Assembly (NCBI RefSeq): GCF_031180885.1
Contig: NZ_JAPSLK010000038.1
Coordinates: 1 to 64,000, forward strand
Source: Saccharothrix sp.
GTDB taxonomy: Bacteria > Actinomycetota > Actinomycetes > Mycobacteriales > Pseudonocardiaceae
Length of the DNA: 64,000 nucleotides
Direction of reading: 5' to 3'
The position numbers and the translations under genes were made by a program. The notes below the pieces were generated by a model, which saw only the letters and a list, made by a program, of their open reading frames with translations, was not told the origin of the DNA and did not search any database. Below, piece by piece: positions 1 through 8,363 of this stretch (position 1 is its first letter; the number at the start of each line of letters is the position of its first letter).

Positions 1-110
1 TTTGATCTTGAGAGCGCGTCAGCGCGTTTTCTTGAGAGCGCTACGCGCGTTTTTCAAAGCTCTTAAACCGCTTTCACAAGCGAACGCGCTGACGCGCTCT
101 CAAGATGAAA
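1..110. repeat. Inverted repeat built from CTTGAGAGCGCGTCAGCGCG
   Basis: A 20-base unit CTTGAGAGCGCGTCAGCGCG lies at 7-26 and its exact reverse complement at 85-104. The outer flanks (1-6 and 105-110) also pair with one mismatch. A degenerate unit (CTTGAGAGCGCTACGCGCG) sits between the arms at about 31-49. The identical 20-mer recurs at 13004-13023. There is no credible gene here; short reading frames across it are artefacts of the repeat. Confidence 0.85.
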
Positions 111-152
111 AGCGGGCTTGGGAGGCCGCCGGGGGAGGAAAAGCAAAAGCGG

Positions 153-308
153 GGCTTTCCGCCCTCCCCGTACGGCCTGGCGGAGCCCACCACAGATTTC
201 CCGGGTGCCGCTAAAATTTTTTGCTCGTTCCTCACAAAAAATTTCGGCGGCACCCGGGAAATCTGTGGTAGCCCTTCGGGCAGGCCATACGGGGAGGGCG
301 GAAAAGCC
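153..308. repeat. Large cruciform-forming palindrome (copy 1)
   Basis: Three nested pairs of arms are visible: 153-179 with 281-308 (near-perfect), 189-211 with 247-269 (perfect 23 bp), and 214-223 with 235-244 (perfect 10 bp, AT-rich). Together they would fold into one long interrupted hairpin. The outer arm contains CCCCGTACGGCCTG, which is shared with a second palindrome at 12827-12968. No gene is supported here. The rest of this gene-free stretch, about 309-430, holds short GC-rich repeats of the type GCGACCGCGCTGCGCGGGCG. Confidence 0.85.
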
Positions 309-430
309 AAAAGCGACCGCGCTGCGCGCGCCTAAAAGCAGCCCGCTGCGCGGGCGAAAGCGACCGCGCTGCGCGGGCGAAAGCGGCCCGGTGGGTAGGG
401 AGGTGGCTGCGTGCGGTCGACCGCCGGTGG

Positions 431-2449
431 CTACTGGAAGCCTCGGCCGGTGGTCGGGACGAGGGCCAGTGGCTGGACGTCCGGAGCGAACGTGGTCGCG
501 GTTGTGGTGGGTGCGGGGCCCGGGATGTTGTGGGTCGGGAAGGCGTTCTCGGCGAAGAGGTCTTCCATGAACTGGTCGATCTTCTCCTCGGTCAAGTGCG
601 GCATCGCGAAGACGTGGGCGTATTGGCGCAGTTCGCCCGCATTGGTGTGCATGGGCTGGCAGGACAGCGACCACTTGGCGATGATTTCATCGTTCGGACG
701 TCGGAAGCGGACGGTCAGGGCCATTGGGCTGCGGTCCACGTAGAGGCCGCCCTCCGGTAGGCGGTCCTCGCGGTCCAGGCGGTCTTCCAGTTCGCGCAGG
801 GCGCTTTCGAGGTAACGGGTTCGGCGCAGGGCGGCCACGGCGGCGGTGGCGTGGCCGCGCACGGACTTGGCCGCCAAGTGGTTCCACAGCACCAGAGGGG
901 ACAGGCCGTTGCGGGAACCGGCGAAAGTGGTGTCCGGTGAACCGGTGTAGGCGGGGGTCGCGGCGGGCTCGACGCGGAACTTGTTCTTCGTCATGAAGAC
1001 ACCGCACGGGAACGGCGCTCCCGCCCACTTGTGGCCGCTCATCACCAGCGAGCCGACGACGTCCACGCCCTCCACCCGCAGGCCGAAGTCGAACTCGGGG
1101 ACCTTGCCCTTCAGCTCCCGCCGCAACGCCATGGCCAGCTCGCTGTGCGGGCCCTCCTCGGCCGCGCACCGCAGGAACGGCATGATCCCCGCGCCCAACG
1201 CCCCGTCGACGTGCACCCAAAAACCACGCCGGCGGTCGGTGCGGCCGGGCTCGAACTCGATGTCGCGCTCCAGCAGGCCGTGCCGGCGGAAGATCGGGAC
1301 CAGGCGGGCCGCCACCTTCTCGACGTTGTCGTACGCGCCCTTGAACGTGGTGCCGAAGTTGAGCAGCAGCAGGATCGGGTGGCCGCGCTCGGCGAAGAAC
1401 CGGACCAACTGCTCCAGCTTGTCCACGTCGATCTCGCCACTGCCGTCCGGGCCGCCCTTCGACGGCACCTCCAGCGGCCACCGGTCGGCGATCGGGCACT
1501 GGTTCGGGTACTCGGCCGTGCCGATCGCGCCGAACGTGTCGATCGCCAGCGTCCGCACGGCCTTGATCACCGAGTAGTGCGTGTCCTCGGAGTAGAACGC
1601 CACCGGGCGGTAGGCGTTGCGCGGGTCGGCGGTGGGTGCAGCGCCGTCACGGGCCGTGGGGACGGCCGAGGCCGGGGTCGCTGCCTGCACGTAGACCATC
1701 TGCGGGTTGACGCCGCCCGGGTCGCCGATCAGCTTGCGGCCCGACAGGTAGTCGCGGGCGGTGGCCAGGGCGTAGAGGTTGCCCTCGGTGGAGCCCATGG
1801 TGAGCACGTAACCCCAGTAGCTGTCGGGGTTCTTGGCGTCGTAGGGCCACTCGGCGCGCCACAGCTCGGCGTAGCGGTCCAGCACGGCGCGTTCCACGAC
1901 CTTGGTGTTGGGCATGTAGTTGCCCTGCTGGAACGGGTCGCCGACGTTGTTGAGGTGGAAGTCGAGGAACCGGGCCAGGTCCTGCTGGGCGTGGCCCATG
2001 TCCTGGTTGCCCTGGAAGCCGACCATGTGCTCGTGCTTGCCGACCAGGTAGGTCTCCAGCTTGGTCAGCGCGTGTTTGCGCTGCTGGGCGGTCAAGCCGT
2101 CGGCGGGGATGACGAAGTCGCGGTCGGTTGGTTCGTCCCAAGTGGACGGTTCCGGTGGGGTGGGGGCGACGCGCTCGGGGGTGGTGTGCTGGGGGGAGGG
2201 GCGCTCCGAGCGGCGGGGTGTGGGTGGCGGGGTGGGTGTGGTCGTGGGGCTCGGGGTGGTTGTGGTGCTGTGGGTGGGTGTCGTGGTGGCGGTGGTGAAA
2301 GCGGGTGGGGTTTGGTTGGCCTCGGGTGGGGTGTGGTCGAACTCCGGGGGTGTGGGTGGGGTTCGGCGTTCGGCCGGGGTGGGGGCTGGTGCGGGGCTCG
2401 TGCCCGCCCACAGGTCCGTGTGTCGTTCCTCGCCGATGTGTCGGCTCAT
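431..2449 (-). CDS. PLP-dependent group II decarboxylase (histidine decarboxylase-like)
   Basis: This 672-residue protein belongs to the group II amino-acid decarboxylases, fold-type I PLP enzymes that convert an amino acid to its amine. The PLP lysine lies in SGHKW (Lys474), the PLP-ring aspartate in HVDGA (Asp415), and a phosphate-contacting GSTEG at about 219. The HYSVIKA segment resembles bacterial histidine decarboxylases, but the substrate cannot be read from sequence. Residues about 15-105 are an unusual Pro/Thr-rich low-complexity extension ahead of a normal catalytic domain. The ATG at 2449 has a good GGGAGAG ribosome site on the minus strand. The gene is divergent from the FG-GAP gene and has no operon partner. 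Confidence 0.88.
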   Translation of the reverse strand: MSRHIGEERHTDLWAGTSPAPAPTPAERRTPPTPPEFDHTPPEANQTPPAFTTATTTPTHSTTTTPSPTTTPTPPPTPRRSERPSPQHTTPERVAPTPPEPSTWDEPTDRDFVIPADGLTAQQRKHALTKLETYLVGKHEHMVGFQGNQDMGHAQQDLARFLDFHLNNVGDPFQQGNYMPNTKVVERAVLDRYAELWRAEWPYDAKNPDSYWGYVLTMGSTEGNLYALATARDYLSGRKLIGDPGGVNPQMVYVQAATPASAVPTARDGAAPTADPRNAYRPVAFYSEDTHYSVIKAVRTLAIDTFGAIGTAEYPNQCPIADRWPLEVPSKGGPDGSGEIDVDKLEQLVRFFAERGHPILLLLNFGTTFKGAYDNVEKVAARLVPIFRRHGLLERDIEFEPGRTDRRRGFWVHVDGALGAGIMPFLRCAAEEGPHSELAMALRRELKGKVPEFDFGLRVEGVDVVGSLVMSGHKWAGAPFPCGVFMTKNKFRVEPAATPAYTGSPDTTFAGSRNGLSPLVLWNHLAAKSVRGHATAAVAALRRTRYLESALRELEDRLDREDRLPEGGLYVDRSPMALTVRFRRPNDEIIAKWSLSCQPMHTNAGELRQYAHVFAMPHLTEEKIDQFMEDLFAENAFPTHNIPGPAPTTTATTFAPDVQPLALVPTTGRGFQ

Positions 2450-2685
2450 CGCACTCTCCCGACCTCAGGTCCGTCCGCCGGTCGACACTGCCACGGGCTG
2501 TGCGGCCCCACCGCGCCGTGCCCGGCGGATTCGCTGGACCGTGTCCCGGCGTCACCCGGCCGCTGGAGCCCGTCCGTCGCGCGGCGTGAAATTCGGGCTG
2601 GTGTGGGTCGTTCGGACGTCATCGGGTGATGGGGTGGCCTGGTACGAAGGTGTTGGGGAGGAACGTTCGAGCCGGGGAGGGTCTC

Positions 2686-4077
2686 GTGCGGGGTGCGGTT
2701 GTGGTGGCGGTGGTCGGGGTGCTGGCGGTGGTGCCTGGTGTGGCGGAGGCGGATGAGGGGGAGGTTGCGTTCGCGCCGCCGGTGGTGTTCCCGGCGGGGC
2801 ACCGGCCGCACGGGATCACCGCCGGCGACGTCAACGGTGACGGGCGGGTCGACCTCGTTGTGGCGAACCAAGGCGAGGCGGTGCTGTCGGTGTTCCTCGG
2901 CGACGGCGCGGGCGGGTTCACCGTGCGCAAGGACCCTGTGCGGGTGCCTACGCGGGTGCCGGCGGCGGCTGACTTCGACCGGGACGGCAAGGCCGACCTC
3001 GCGGTCGCCGACGACTACTACGGCGAGCTGCTCGTGCTGTCCGGTCAGGGTGACGGCACGTTCGTGGAGCGCGCCAGGCACGGGCTGGGCGGTGGCTACG
3101 GGCAGGCGGTCGTGGTTGGCGACCTCGACGGGGACACCGATCCGGACCTCGCGGTCGGACGCTCGTCCGGTGGCGCGACGCCCGGGGTGACGGTGCTGAT
3201 CAACGACGGTGCCGGCGGGTTCGCCCCGCGGCCCGCCGCCGCGTTCGGCACGGTGAGCGACCGCGTGGTGGGGCTGGGGCTGGACGACCTCGACGGGGAC
3301 GGCAGGCCCGACCTGGTGGCGACCACGTCGACCGAGGTGTGGGTGCTGACCGGTCGGGGTGACGGCACGTTCGGCGCGGCCGGCACGCGGCTCGGCAGGG
3401 AGGCGATGGGGGCGGCGTTGGGTGATGTCGACGGTGATGGTCGGGCGGACCTGGTCGTGGCGAACCTCGACGCGCCGGGGGAGGTGCGCGCGGGAGGCGG
3501 TGCCGGGACGCTCGGCGCGCCGCGGGCGGTCGTGCTCAGCCCCGACCCGACTGCGGCGGATCCGGTGCTCGCGGATGTCGACGTGGACGGGCGGCCTGAT
3601 GTGCTCGCGCGCAGCCTCAACGGGTTGTCCGTGGTGCGCAACCTTGGCGGGGGCGCGTTCGCGGCGCCCGTGCTGTTCGGGCCGGACCTGCCGAACCTGT
3701 TCGTGGCCGCCGACCTCGACGCCGACGGGCGGCCCGACCTGGCCACCAGCAGCGTGGTCGTGCGGCTCAACACGACCCCGGTGAACCGCCCGCCGGCGGC
3801 CGTCGACGACACCTTCACGCGGCCGGTGTGGTCGTCGGTGTTGCGGGTGCCCGCGCCGGGCGTGCTGGGCAACGACACCGACCCGGACGGCGGTCCGCTC
3901 ACCGCACGGCTGGTCAGCGGCCCCCGGCACGGCACGCTCACCCTGGCCGCCGACGGTTCGTTCCACTACCAGGCCCGGTCGGTGTCGGCCGGGGCCGATT
4001 CGTTCACCTACCAGGTGGTCGACGCGGCCGGCGCGGTCTCACCGCCGGCCACGGTCACCATCCGCGTCGCGTTCTGA
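2686..4077 (+). CDS. Secreted FG-GAP/VCBS-repeat protein with C-terminal Ig-like domain
   Basis: The protein is predicted to be exported. A hydrophobic N-terminal stretch ends in a VAEA cleavage-like site. The middle holds repeated FG-GAP/VCBS units with calcium-binding DVNGDGRVDL-type loops (about six), expected to form a beta-propeller. The last ~100 residues contain VLGNDTDPDGG, typical of cadherin-like VCBS/Ig tandem domains. I chose the GTG at 2686 because GGGGAGGG sits five bases upstream; an in-frame GTG at 2626 has no ribosome site. The role is probably extracellular binding or adhesion; no catalytic motif is visible. A strong hairpin lies just downstream. Confidence 0.85.
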   Translation: MRGAVVVAVVGVLAVVPGVAEADEGEVAFAPPVVFPAGHRPHGITAGDVNGDGRVDLVVANQGEAVLSVFLGDGAGGFTVRKDPVRVPTRVPAAADFDRDGKADLAVADDYYGELLVLSGQGDGTFVERARHGLGGGYGQAVVVGDLDGDTDPDLAVGRSSGGATPGVTVLINDGAGGFAPRPAAAFGTVSDRVVGLGLDDLDGDGRPDLVATTSTEVWVLTGRGDGTFGAAGTRLGREAMGAALGDVDGDGRADLVVANLDAPGEVRAGGGAGTLGAPRAVVLSPDPTAADPVLADVDVDGRPDVLARSLNGLSVVRNLGGGAFAAPVLFGPDLPNLFVAADLDADGRPDLATSSVVVRLNTTPVNRPPAAVDDTFTRPVWSSVLRVPAPGVLGNDTDPDGGPLTARLVSGPRHGTLTLAADGSFHYQARSVSAGADSFTYQVVDAAGAVSPPATVTIRVAF

Positions 4078-4109
4078 CACGCGGAAGAAGCCGCGCGCCG
4101 GCTGAGTGG

Positions 4110-4148
4110 GGTGGCGGAGCCGGCCCCGGGTGTCCCGGCTCCGCCACC
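4110..4148. terminator. Convergent transcription terminator hairpin
   Basis: A perfect 14-bp stem is formed by GGTGGCGGAGCCGG (4110-4123) and CCGGCTCCGCCACC (4135-4148) with an 11-base loop. It lies between the convergent FG-GAP and AhpD-like genes and could end both transcripts. No U-tract follows, as is common in high-GC actinomycetes. Confidence 0.75.
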
Positions 4149-4155
4149 GCGCCGG

Positions 4156-4707
4156 TCAGTCGCGGGACCAGGCCTGGTCGGCCCACGCCGGGTCGAGCGG
4201 GGTGTGCGCGATGTGGTTGGTGTAGTTGGACAGCGTCTTGACGCCCACGCCCAGGACCACGTCGAGCAGGTTCCGCTTGGTGTAGCCCGCCGCCAGGAAC
4301 CGCTCGACCCGCTCGTCGGACACCCAGCCCCGGTCGGTGACCATGGACTCGGTCAGCGCCCGGACCTCCTCCAACTCCTCGTCGGCCAGCCCCTTCCCAG
4401 CCCGCAGCGCCTCGACGACCGCCTGGTCGACGCCGGCCTTCAACGCGACCGTGGTGTGCGCGGCCACGCAGTACTCGCAGCCGTTGAGCACGCTCGTCGT
4501 GATCAGCACGACGTGCTTGGCCGGCTCCGGCAGCGACGACTTGCCGAACTGCTCGGCCAGCGCGTTGTACCCGGCGAGCAGTTCCGGCGACTCCGCCATC
4601 ACCGCGTTCAGGCTCGTCACGAAACCCATGCGGCGCTTGGCGGCGGCCAGCGCGGGCCGGGCGCCCTCGGGGGCGGTGGTCTCGTCGTGCAGGGTGAACT
4701 CCGCCAT
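4156..4707 (-). CDS. AhpD-like / carboxymuconolactone decarboxylase family protein
   Basis: This 183-residue cytoplasmic protein has the AhpD-type redox signature CxxCxxxH: Cys77, Cys80 and His84 in NGCEYCVAAHT. Family members are peroxidases or antioxidant partners, or gamma-carboxymuconolactone decarboxylases; the cysteine pair argues for the peroxidase-like branch. The ATG at 4707 is preceded by GGAGG at good spacing. A palindromic operator overlaps the upstream region (4723-4754), so the gene is probably induced by a specific regulator not encoded next to it. The neighbouring SnoaL-like gene lies upstream on the same strand. Confidence 0.85.
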   Translation of the reverse strand: MAEFTLHDETTAPEGARPALAAAKRRMGFVTSLNAVMAESPELLAGYNALAEQFGKSSLPEPAKHVVLITTSVLNGCEYCVAAHTTVALKAGVDQAVVEALRAGKGLADEELEEVRALTESMVTDRGWVSDERVERFLAAGYTKRNLLDVVLGVGVKTLSNYTNHIAHTPLDPAWADQAWSRD

Positions 4708-4722
4708 GTCAGGCGACCTCCT

Positions 4723-4754
4723 GGCTATCTTGGAACGACCGGTTCAAGATAGCC
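4723..4754. promoter_or_regulatory. Palindromic operator upstream of the AhpD-like gene
   Basis: GGCTATCTTGGAAC (4723-4736) faces GGTTCAAGATAGCC (4741-4754), an almost perfect inverted repeat. It lies 16-47 bases upstream of the AhpD-like start codon. The size and position fit a dimeric repressor or redox-sensor site. No regulator gene is adjacent, so the binding protein is unknown. Confidence 0.7.
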
Positions 4755-4780
4755 GGCACCCGATCATCCGCGCAACGCCC

Positions 4781-5137
4781 TCAGCCGTTCCGCCGCGCCA
4801 CCTCGAACGGCAGGCGGTCGAAGATGATCCGCATGTGCGTGATCCGGCCGTTGTGGACGGTCACGTGCTCGGCCCCCGGCGCGCTGGGGACCTGGGCGGT
4901 CCGCGTGTCGTAGACCAGCACTGCGGTGTCCTCGTCGCCGAAGGCGGCGAGCAGCGCCGAGTCCTGGACGGTCTGGGCGAACGGCCCCATGAACCCGCGG
5001 AACGCCTCCGCGCCCTCGATGCGGCCGGGCGGCGCGTCGACCACCACGTCGTCGGCGATGTAGGTCATGGCGAGGTCGAAGTCCTGGCCGGTCCAGGCCT
5101 TGAAGTAGGCCAGTGCGGTGTCCTGTGCGTTCTTCAT
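4781..5137 (-). CDS. SnoaL-like / NTF2-fold protein
   Basis: A 118-residue single-domain protein of the SnoaL/NTF2 fold. It begins MKNAQDTALAYFKAWTGQDF and contains AMTYIADDVVVDAP, typical of this superfamily, whose members bind or isomerise small molecules. I start at the ATG at 5137; a longer frame reaches 5176 but runs into the divergent sigma-factor promoter. The gene is divergent from a sigma factor that itself carries a SnoaL-like C-terminal domain, separated by 73 bases. The substrate is unknown. Confidence 0.78.
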   Translation of the reverse strand: MKNAQDTALAYFKAWTGQDFDLAMTYIADDVVVDAPPGRIEGAEAFRGFMGPFAQTVQDSALLAAFGDEDTAVLVYDTRTAQVPSAPGAEHVTVHNGRITHMRIIFDRLPFEVARRNG

Positions 5138-5210
5138 GCTCGTACCGACACCACCCACGACTCGAACGGAACGCACTCGGCCGGGAAATCTTCGGTGGCA
5201 GGATGTCCGG

Positions 5211-6254
5211 GTGGGTCAGACCGTGCTCGACCGCGCGCAGGCGGGGGACGCCGACGCCTTCCGGGAACTCGTCGCACCGCACCGCGAGGAGTTGCGGCTG
5301 CACTGCTACCGGCTGCTGGGTTCGGTGGCCGACGCCGAGGACGCGGTGCAGGAGGTGCTGCTGGCCGCGTGGCGCGGGGTGGGCGGCTTCGAGGGGCGGG
5401 CGTCGGTGCGGACGTGGCTGTACCGCATCGCCACCAACCGCTGCCTCAACGTCCTGCGCGACCACGGCCGCCGCCGACCGCCCGAGCCGGTGCCGCCGTT
5501 CGTGCCGCCCGAGCCGACTCGGCGCGGGGACGTGACGTGGTTGCAGCCCTACCCCGAGACCGTGGTGGACCCGGCGCCCGGTCCGGAGGCCCGCTACGCC
5601 GGTCGGGAGGCGGTGGAACTGGCGTTCATCACCGGTTTGCAGCTGCTCCCGCCGAGGCAGGCGGCCACCCTCGTGCTGCGCGACGTGCTGGGCTACCCGG
5701 CGGCCGAGGTCGCGTCCCTGCTCGGCACCACCGAGACCGCGGTCAAGGGCGCTCTGCAACGCGCCCGCGCCACCCTCGACCGGCACCGCGGCGTCGGGCC
5801 GCCGTCCCCGGGTTCGCCGGAGGAACAGGCCTTGACCCGCCGGTTCGCCGACGCGTTCACCGCGGGGGACGTCGACGCCGTCGTGGCCCTGCTCAGCGAC
5901 GAGGCCTGGCTGAGCATGCCGCCCGCGCCGCACGAGTACCAAGGCCCGGGGATCGCGGAGTTCCTGCGCGTCAGCACGGCGTGGCGGGGAGCGCGCGCCG
6001 TCCACCTGCTGCCCGTCCGCGCCAACACCCAACCGGCTTTCGGTTGCTACCACGCGGAACCCGGCGCGGACACGGCCCACCGCGCGGGCATGATCGTGCT
6101 GACGTTGTCCGGCGACCGGATCAGCCGGGTCACGCGGTTCCACGACAACACCGTCTTCGACCACTTCGGCCTGCCGGAAACCGTTGACGCACGCCGAAAG
6201 GGCCGGTCACCGGGACCGGCCCCGTCCGAGGGCGATCAGCTGAGCTTCGCGTAG
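5211..6254 (+). CDS. ECF-type sigma factor with SnoaL-like C-terminal domain (SigG/SigX5-like)
   Basis: This 347-residue protein has sigma region 2 (LHCYRLLGSVADAEDAVQE, about residues 35-55), region 4 (LPPRQAATLVLRDVLGYPAAEV, about 145-185) and a C-terminal SnoaL-like domain (about 205-335). The length and architecture match the ECF subfamily often annotated SigG or SigX5, where the extra domain replaces a separate anti-sigma factor. The GTG at 5211 has GGCAGGA upstream. A longer ATG start (5118) would overlap the divergent SnoaL-like gene. The 3' end overlaps the convergent epoxide hydrolase by 19 bases. Confidence 0.82.
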   Translation: MGQTVLDRAQAGDADAFRELVAPHREELRLHCYRLLGSVADAEDAVQEVLLAAWRGVGGFEGRASVRTWLYRIATNRCLNVLRDHGRRRPPEPVPPFVPPEPTRRGDVTWLQPYPETVVDPAPGPEARYAGREAVELAFITGLQLLPPRQAATLVLRDVLGYPAAEVASLLGTTETAVKGALQRARATLDRHRGVGPPSPGSPEEQALTRRFADAFTAGDVDAVVALLSDEAWLSMPPAPHEYQGPGIAEFLRVSTAWRGARAVHLLPVRANTQPAFGCYHAEPGADTAHRAGMIVLTLSGDRISRVTRFHDNTVFDHFGLPETVDARRKGRSPGPAPSEGDQLSFA

Positions 6255-7348
6255 AACTGGCGGATGTCGGCGACCAGGACGTCGGTCGCCTCGTGCGCCG
6301 CGTAGTGGCCGCCGGGGCCGGTGTAGGAGTTCCAGCTGACGATGTTCTTGTGGTCGCGCTCGGCGAAGGCGCGGATGGACTGGAAGTCGCCGGCGAACAT
6401 GGACAGCCCGATCGGGGTGGTGGTCGGTCCGGTCGGCTGCTCGGCGGTGTGGGCGTCCTCGTAGTAGAAGCGGATCGCCGACCCGGCGGTGCCGGTCAGC
6501 CAGTGCACCGCCACGTTCGCCACGACGAACTCGGGGTCCAGGTTCTCGTCGAACAGCTGCGCGTTCCAGCCCAGCAGGCCGACGGGGGAGTCGGACAGGG
6601 CGTAGGCCAGGGTGGTCGGCTGCTGGCTGTGCACCTGGTTGAAGGAGAACTTGTTCTCGTAGAACCACTGGAGGTGCTGCACGGCGGCCATGTCGGCCTC
6701 GCTCAGCCCGGCGAACTCGGCCGGGTCGCCGGAGGGGAACGAGAAGATCTGGGTGACGTGCACGCCGATCACGCCCTCGGGGTCGAGGCGGCCCATCTCG
6801 GGGGAGACCATCGAGCCGCCGTCGTTGCCGACCGCGCCGTAGCGCTCGTAGCCGAGGCGGTGCATCAGCTCGACCCAGGCCGCCGCGGTGCGGTGGCGGT
6901 TCCACCCGGTGCTGCGGGTCGGGCCGGAGAACCCGAAGCCGGGCAGGGACGGGATCACCACGTGGAAGGCGGGCCGGTCGGCGGCGGGCTCGGTCAGCGG
7001 GGCGATGACGTCCAGGTACTCGACGATCGAGCCGGGCCAGCCGTGGGTCAGGACCAGCGGGGTGGCGTCCGGGCGGGACGAGCGGACGTGCAGGAAGTGG
7101 ATGTCCTCGCCGTCGATCTCGGTGACGAACTGCGGGTGGGCGTTGAGCCGCGCCTCGAAGGCCCGCCAGTCGAACTCCTCCGCCCAGTACCGCGCGAGGC
7201 CCCGGACCCGGTCGCCGGGCACGCCGTACGCGTCGCCGACACCGGGCAACTCCGCCGGCCACAGCGCGCGGCGCAGGCGGTCGGCCAGGTCGTCGAGCTG
7301 AGCCTGCGGGACCTCGACGCGGAAGGGGCGGATCTCGGTGTTCGTCAT
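6236..7348 (-). CDS. Epoxide hydrolase (alpha/beta-hydrolase, EHN domain)
   Basis: This 370-residue enzyme has the N-terminal EHN region (PFRVEVPQAQLDDLADRLRR) followed by an alpha/beta-hydrolase core. HGWPGS is the oxyanion motif. The nucleophile is Asp176 in GNDGG and the catalytic histidine is His348 in GGHYAA. Epoxide hydrolases open epoxides to diols through an aspartyl-ester intermediate. Two palindromes separate it from the divergent TetR gene, so it is very probably the target of that repressor, which would sense an epoxide-like or other lipophilic compound. Confidence 0.9.
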   Translation of the reverse strand: MTNTEIRPFRVEVPQAQLDDLADRLRRALWPAELPGVGDAYGVPGDRVRGLARYWAEEFDWRAFEARLNAHPQFVTEIDGEDIHFLHVRSSRPDATPLVLTHGWPGSIVEYLDVIAPLTEPAADRPAFHVVIPSLPGFGFSGPTRSTGWNRHRTAAAWVELMHRLGYERYGAVGNDGGSMVSPEMGRLDPEGVIGVHVTQIFSFPSGDPAEFAGLSEADMAAVQHLQWFYENKFSFNQVHSQQPTTLAYALSDSPVGLLGWNAQLFDENLDPEFVVANVAVHWLTGTAGSAIRFYYEDAHTAEQPTGPTTTPIGLSMFAGDFQSIRAFAERDHKNIVSWNSYTGPGGHYAAHEATDVLVADIRQFYAKLS

Positions 7349-7363
7349 GGCTCTCTCCTTCGG

Positions 7364-7384
7364 AACGGAACGCTTTGTTCCGTT
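7364..7384. promoter_or_regulatory. TetR-type operator 1
   Basis: AACGGAAC (7364-7371) and GTTCCGTT (7377-7384) form a perfect palindrome around GCTTT. It lies 16-36 bases upstream of the epoxide hydrolase start and shares the GGAAC/GTTCC core with operator 2, which points to one regulator, probably the adjacent TetR protein. Confidence 0.75.
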
Positions 7385-7399
7385 TCACTGTAGCAGAGC

Positions 7400-7414
7400 G
7401 GAACGATCCGTTCC
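7400..7414. promoter_or_regulatory. TetR-type operator 2
   Basis: GGAACG-ATC-CGTTCC is a perfect palindrome 20 bases before the TetR start codon. Paired with operator 1 it suggests simultaneous control of the epoxide hydrolase and autoregulation of the repressor. Confidence 0.72.
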
Positions 7415-7433
7415 AAGTGTTAGTCTGGTGACC

Positions 7434-8087
7434 ATGTCGTCACCCCCCGAGACCGGCCTGCCCGGTCGCCGCCGTCAGGCGGCCCAGAACGACCAGGTGA
7501 TCCTCGACGCGGCGCGCGAGGTGTTCATGGCCGACCCGAAGGCGCCGATCGCGGCCGTGGCCAAGCGCGCGGGCGTGGGGATCAGCGCCCTCTACCGCCG
7601 CTACCCCGGCAAGGAGGACATGCTGCGCAAGCTGTGCCACGACGGGCTGCGCCGCTACATCGCCGAGGCGGAGGCCGCGCTGGAGGAGCCGGACGCGTGG
7701 GCCGCGTTCGCCGGGTTCCTGGACCGGGTGGTGGACGCGGACGTGCACTCGCTGACCGTGCACCTGGCCGGCACGTTCACCCCGACCCCGGAGATGTTCG
7801 AGGACTCCCGGCGGGCCGCCCGGCTGGCCGCCGCCCTGGTCGACCGCGCCCGGTCGTCGGGCCGGCTGCGCCCGGACGCCGTCGTCGAGGACCTGGGTCT
7901 GGTGCTGGAGAGCTGTGCCGCGATCCGCCTCCCCGACGCCGAGCGGACCCGCGAGCTGCGCCGGCGCGTGCTGACGATGATGGTGGAGAGCCTGGGGCGC
8001 ACCGGCGAGCCCGACCTGCCCGGCCCGCCGCCGCACGCCGGCGACTTCGCCTGGCGCTGGCAGCCCCGGGAGTCCTCTGTGGACTGA
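7434..8087 (+). CDS. TetR-family transcriptional repressor
   Basis: This 217-residue protein has an N-terminal TetR helix-turn-helix: ILDAAREVF, AAVAKRAGVGISALYRRYPGKEDML, about residues 22-65. A helical ligand-binding domain follows. The ATG at 7434 follows a TAGTCT box by only seven bases, so the message may be leaderless; an upstream ATG at 7338 would overlap the epoxide hydrolase gene and both operators. It most likely represses the divergent epoxide hydrolase through the two palindromes at 7364-7414. The ligand is unknown. Confidence 0.9.
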   Translation: MSSPPETGLPGRRRQAAQNDQVILDAAREVFMADPKAPIAAVAKRAGVGISALYRRYPGKEDMLRKLCHDGLRRYIAEAEAALEEPDAWAAFAGFLDRVVDADVHSLTVHLAGTFTPTPEMFEDSRRAARLAAALVDRARSSGRLRPDAVVEDLGLVLESCAAIRLPDAERTRELRRRVLTMMVESLGRTGEPDLPGPPPHAGDFAWRWQPRESSVD

Positions 8088-8189
8088 ATGTCACCCGACC
8101 GTGTTGACCTTGGCGGTTCGGATCGCGCGCGCGGCGGGTCTGGGCCAGCATCCTCGGTTGTTCGTCCAACGCAACCGTTCGGAGTCCCC

Positions 8190-8357
8190 ATGCGCACTCT
8201 TGGCAAGCTCGTCCTCGCGACGGCCGCCGCCCTCGTCCTCGCCGCGCCGGTCGCCAACGCCGCGCCGCCCACCGGTATCGCCGCCGGCGGCCCGACCGCG
8301 CTGGTGCAGCCGTTGATGGGCTTCCTCGGCCCGCTGCTCGGCGGCCTCGGCGGCTGA
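8190..8357 (+). CDS. Tiny secreted peptide
   Basis: A 55-residue reading frame starts at ATG 8190 with GGAG five bases upstream. It encodes a classic signal peptide (MRTLGKLVLATAAALVLAAP..ANA). The mature part of about 31 residues is rich in Gly, Leu and Pro and ends FLGPLLGGLGG. A strong terminator directly follows, so it is probably a monocistronic gene. Hydrophobic Gly/Leu-rich secreted peptides can be surface-active or membrane-active, but I do not recognise this family. Confidence 0.7.
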   Translation: MRTLGKLVLATAAALVLAAPVANAAPPTGIAAGGPTALVQPLMGFLGPLLGGLGG

Positions 8358-8363
8358 CCCGCG

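Noticed and set aside
1031-2629. Long plus-strand frame opposite the decarboxylase
   Set aside because: It is the complement of the PLP enzyme. The protein is low-complexity Ala/Val/Arg without motifs or a ribosome site.
4337-6187. A 616-residue plus-strand frame spanning the AhpD, SnoaL and sigma genes
   Set aside because: It is a mixture of antisense and out-of-frame translation. The genes on both strands have family motifs and ribosome sites.
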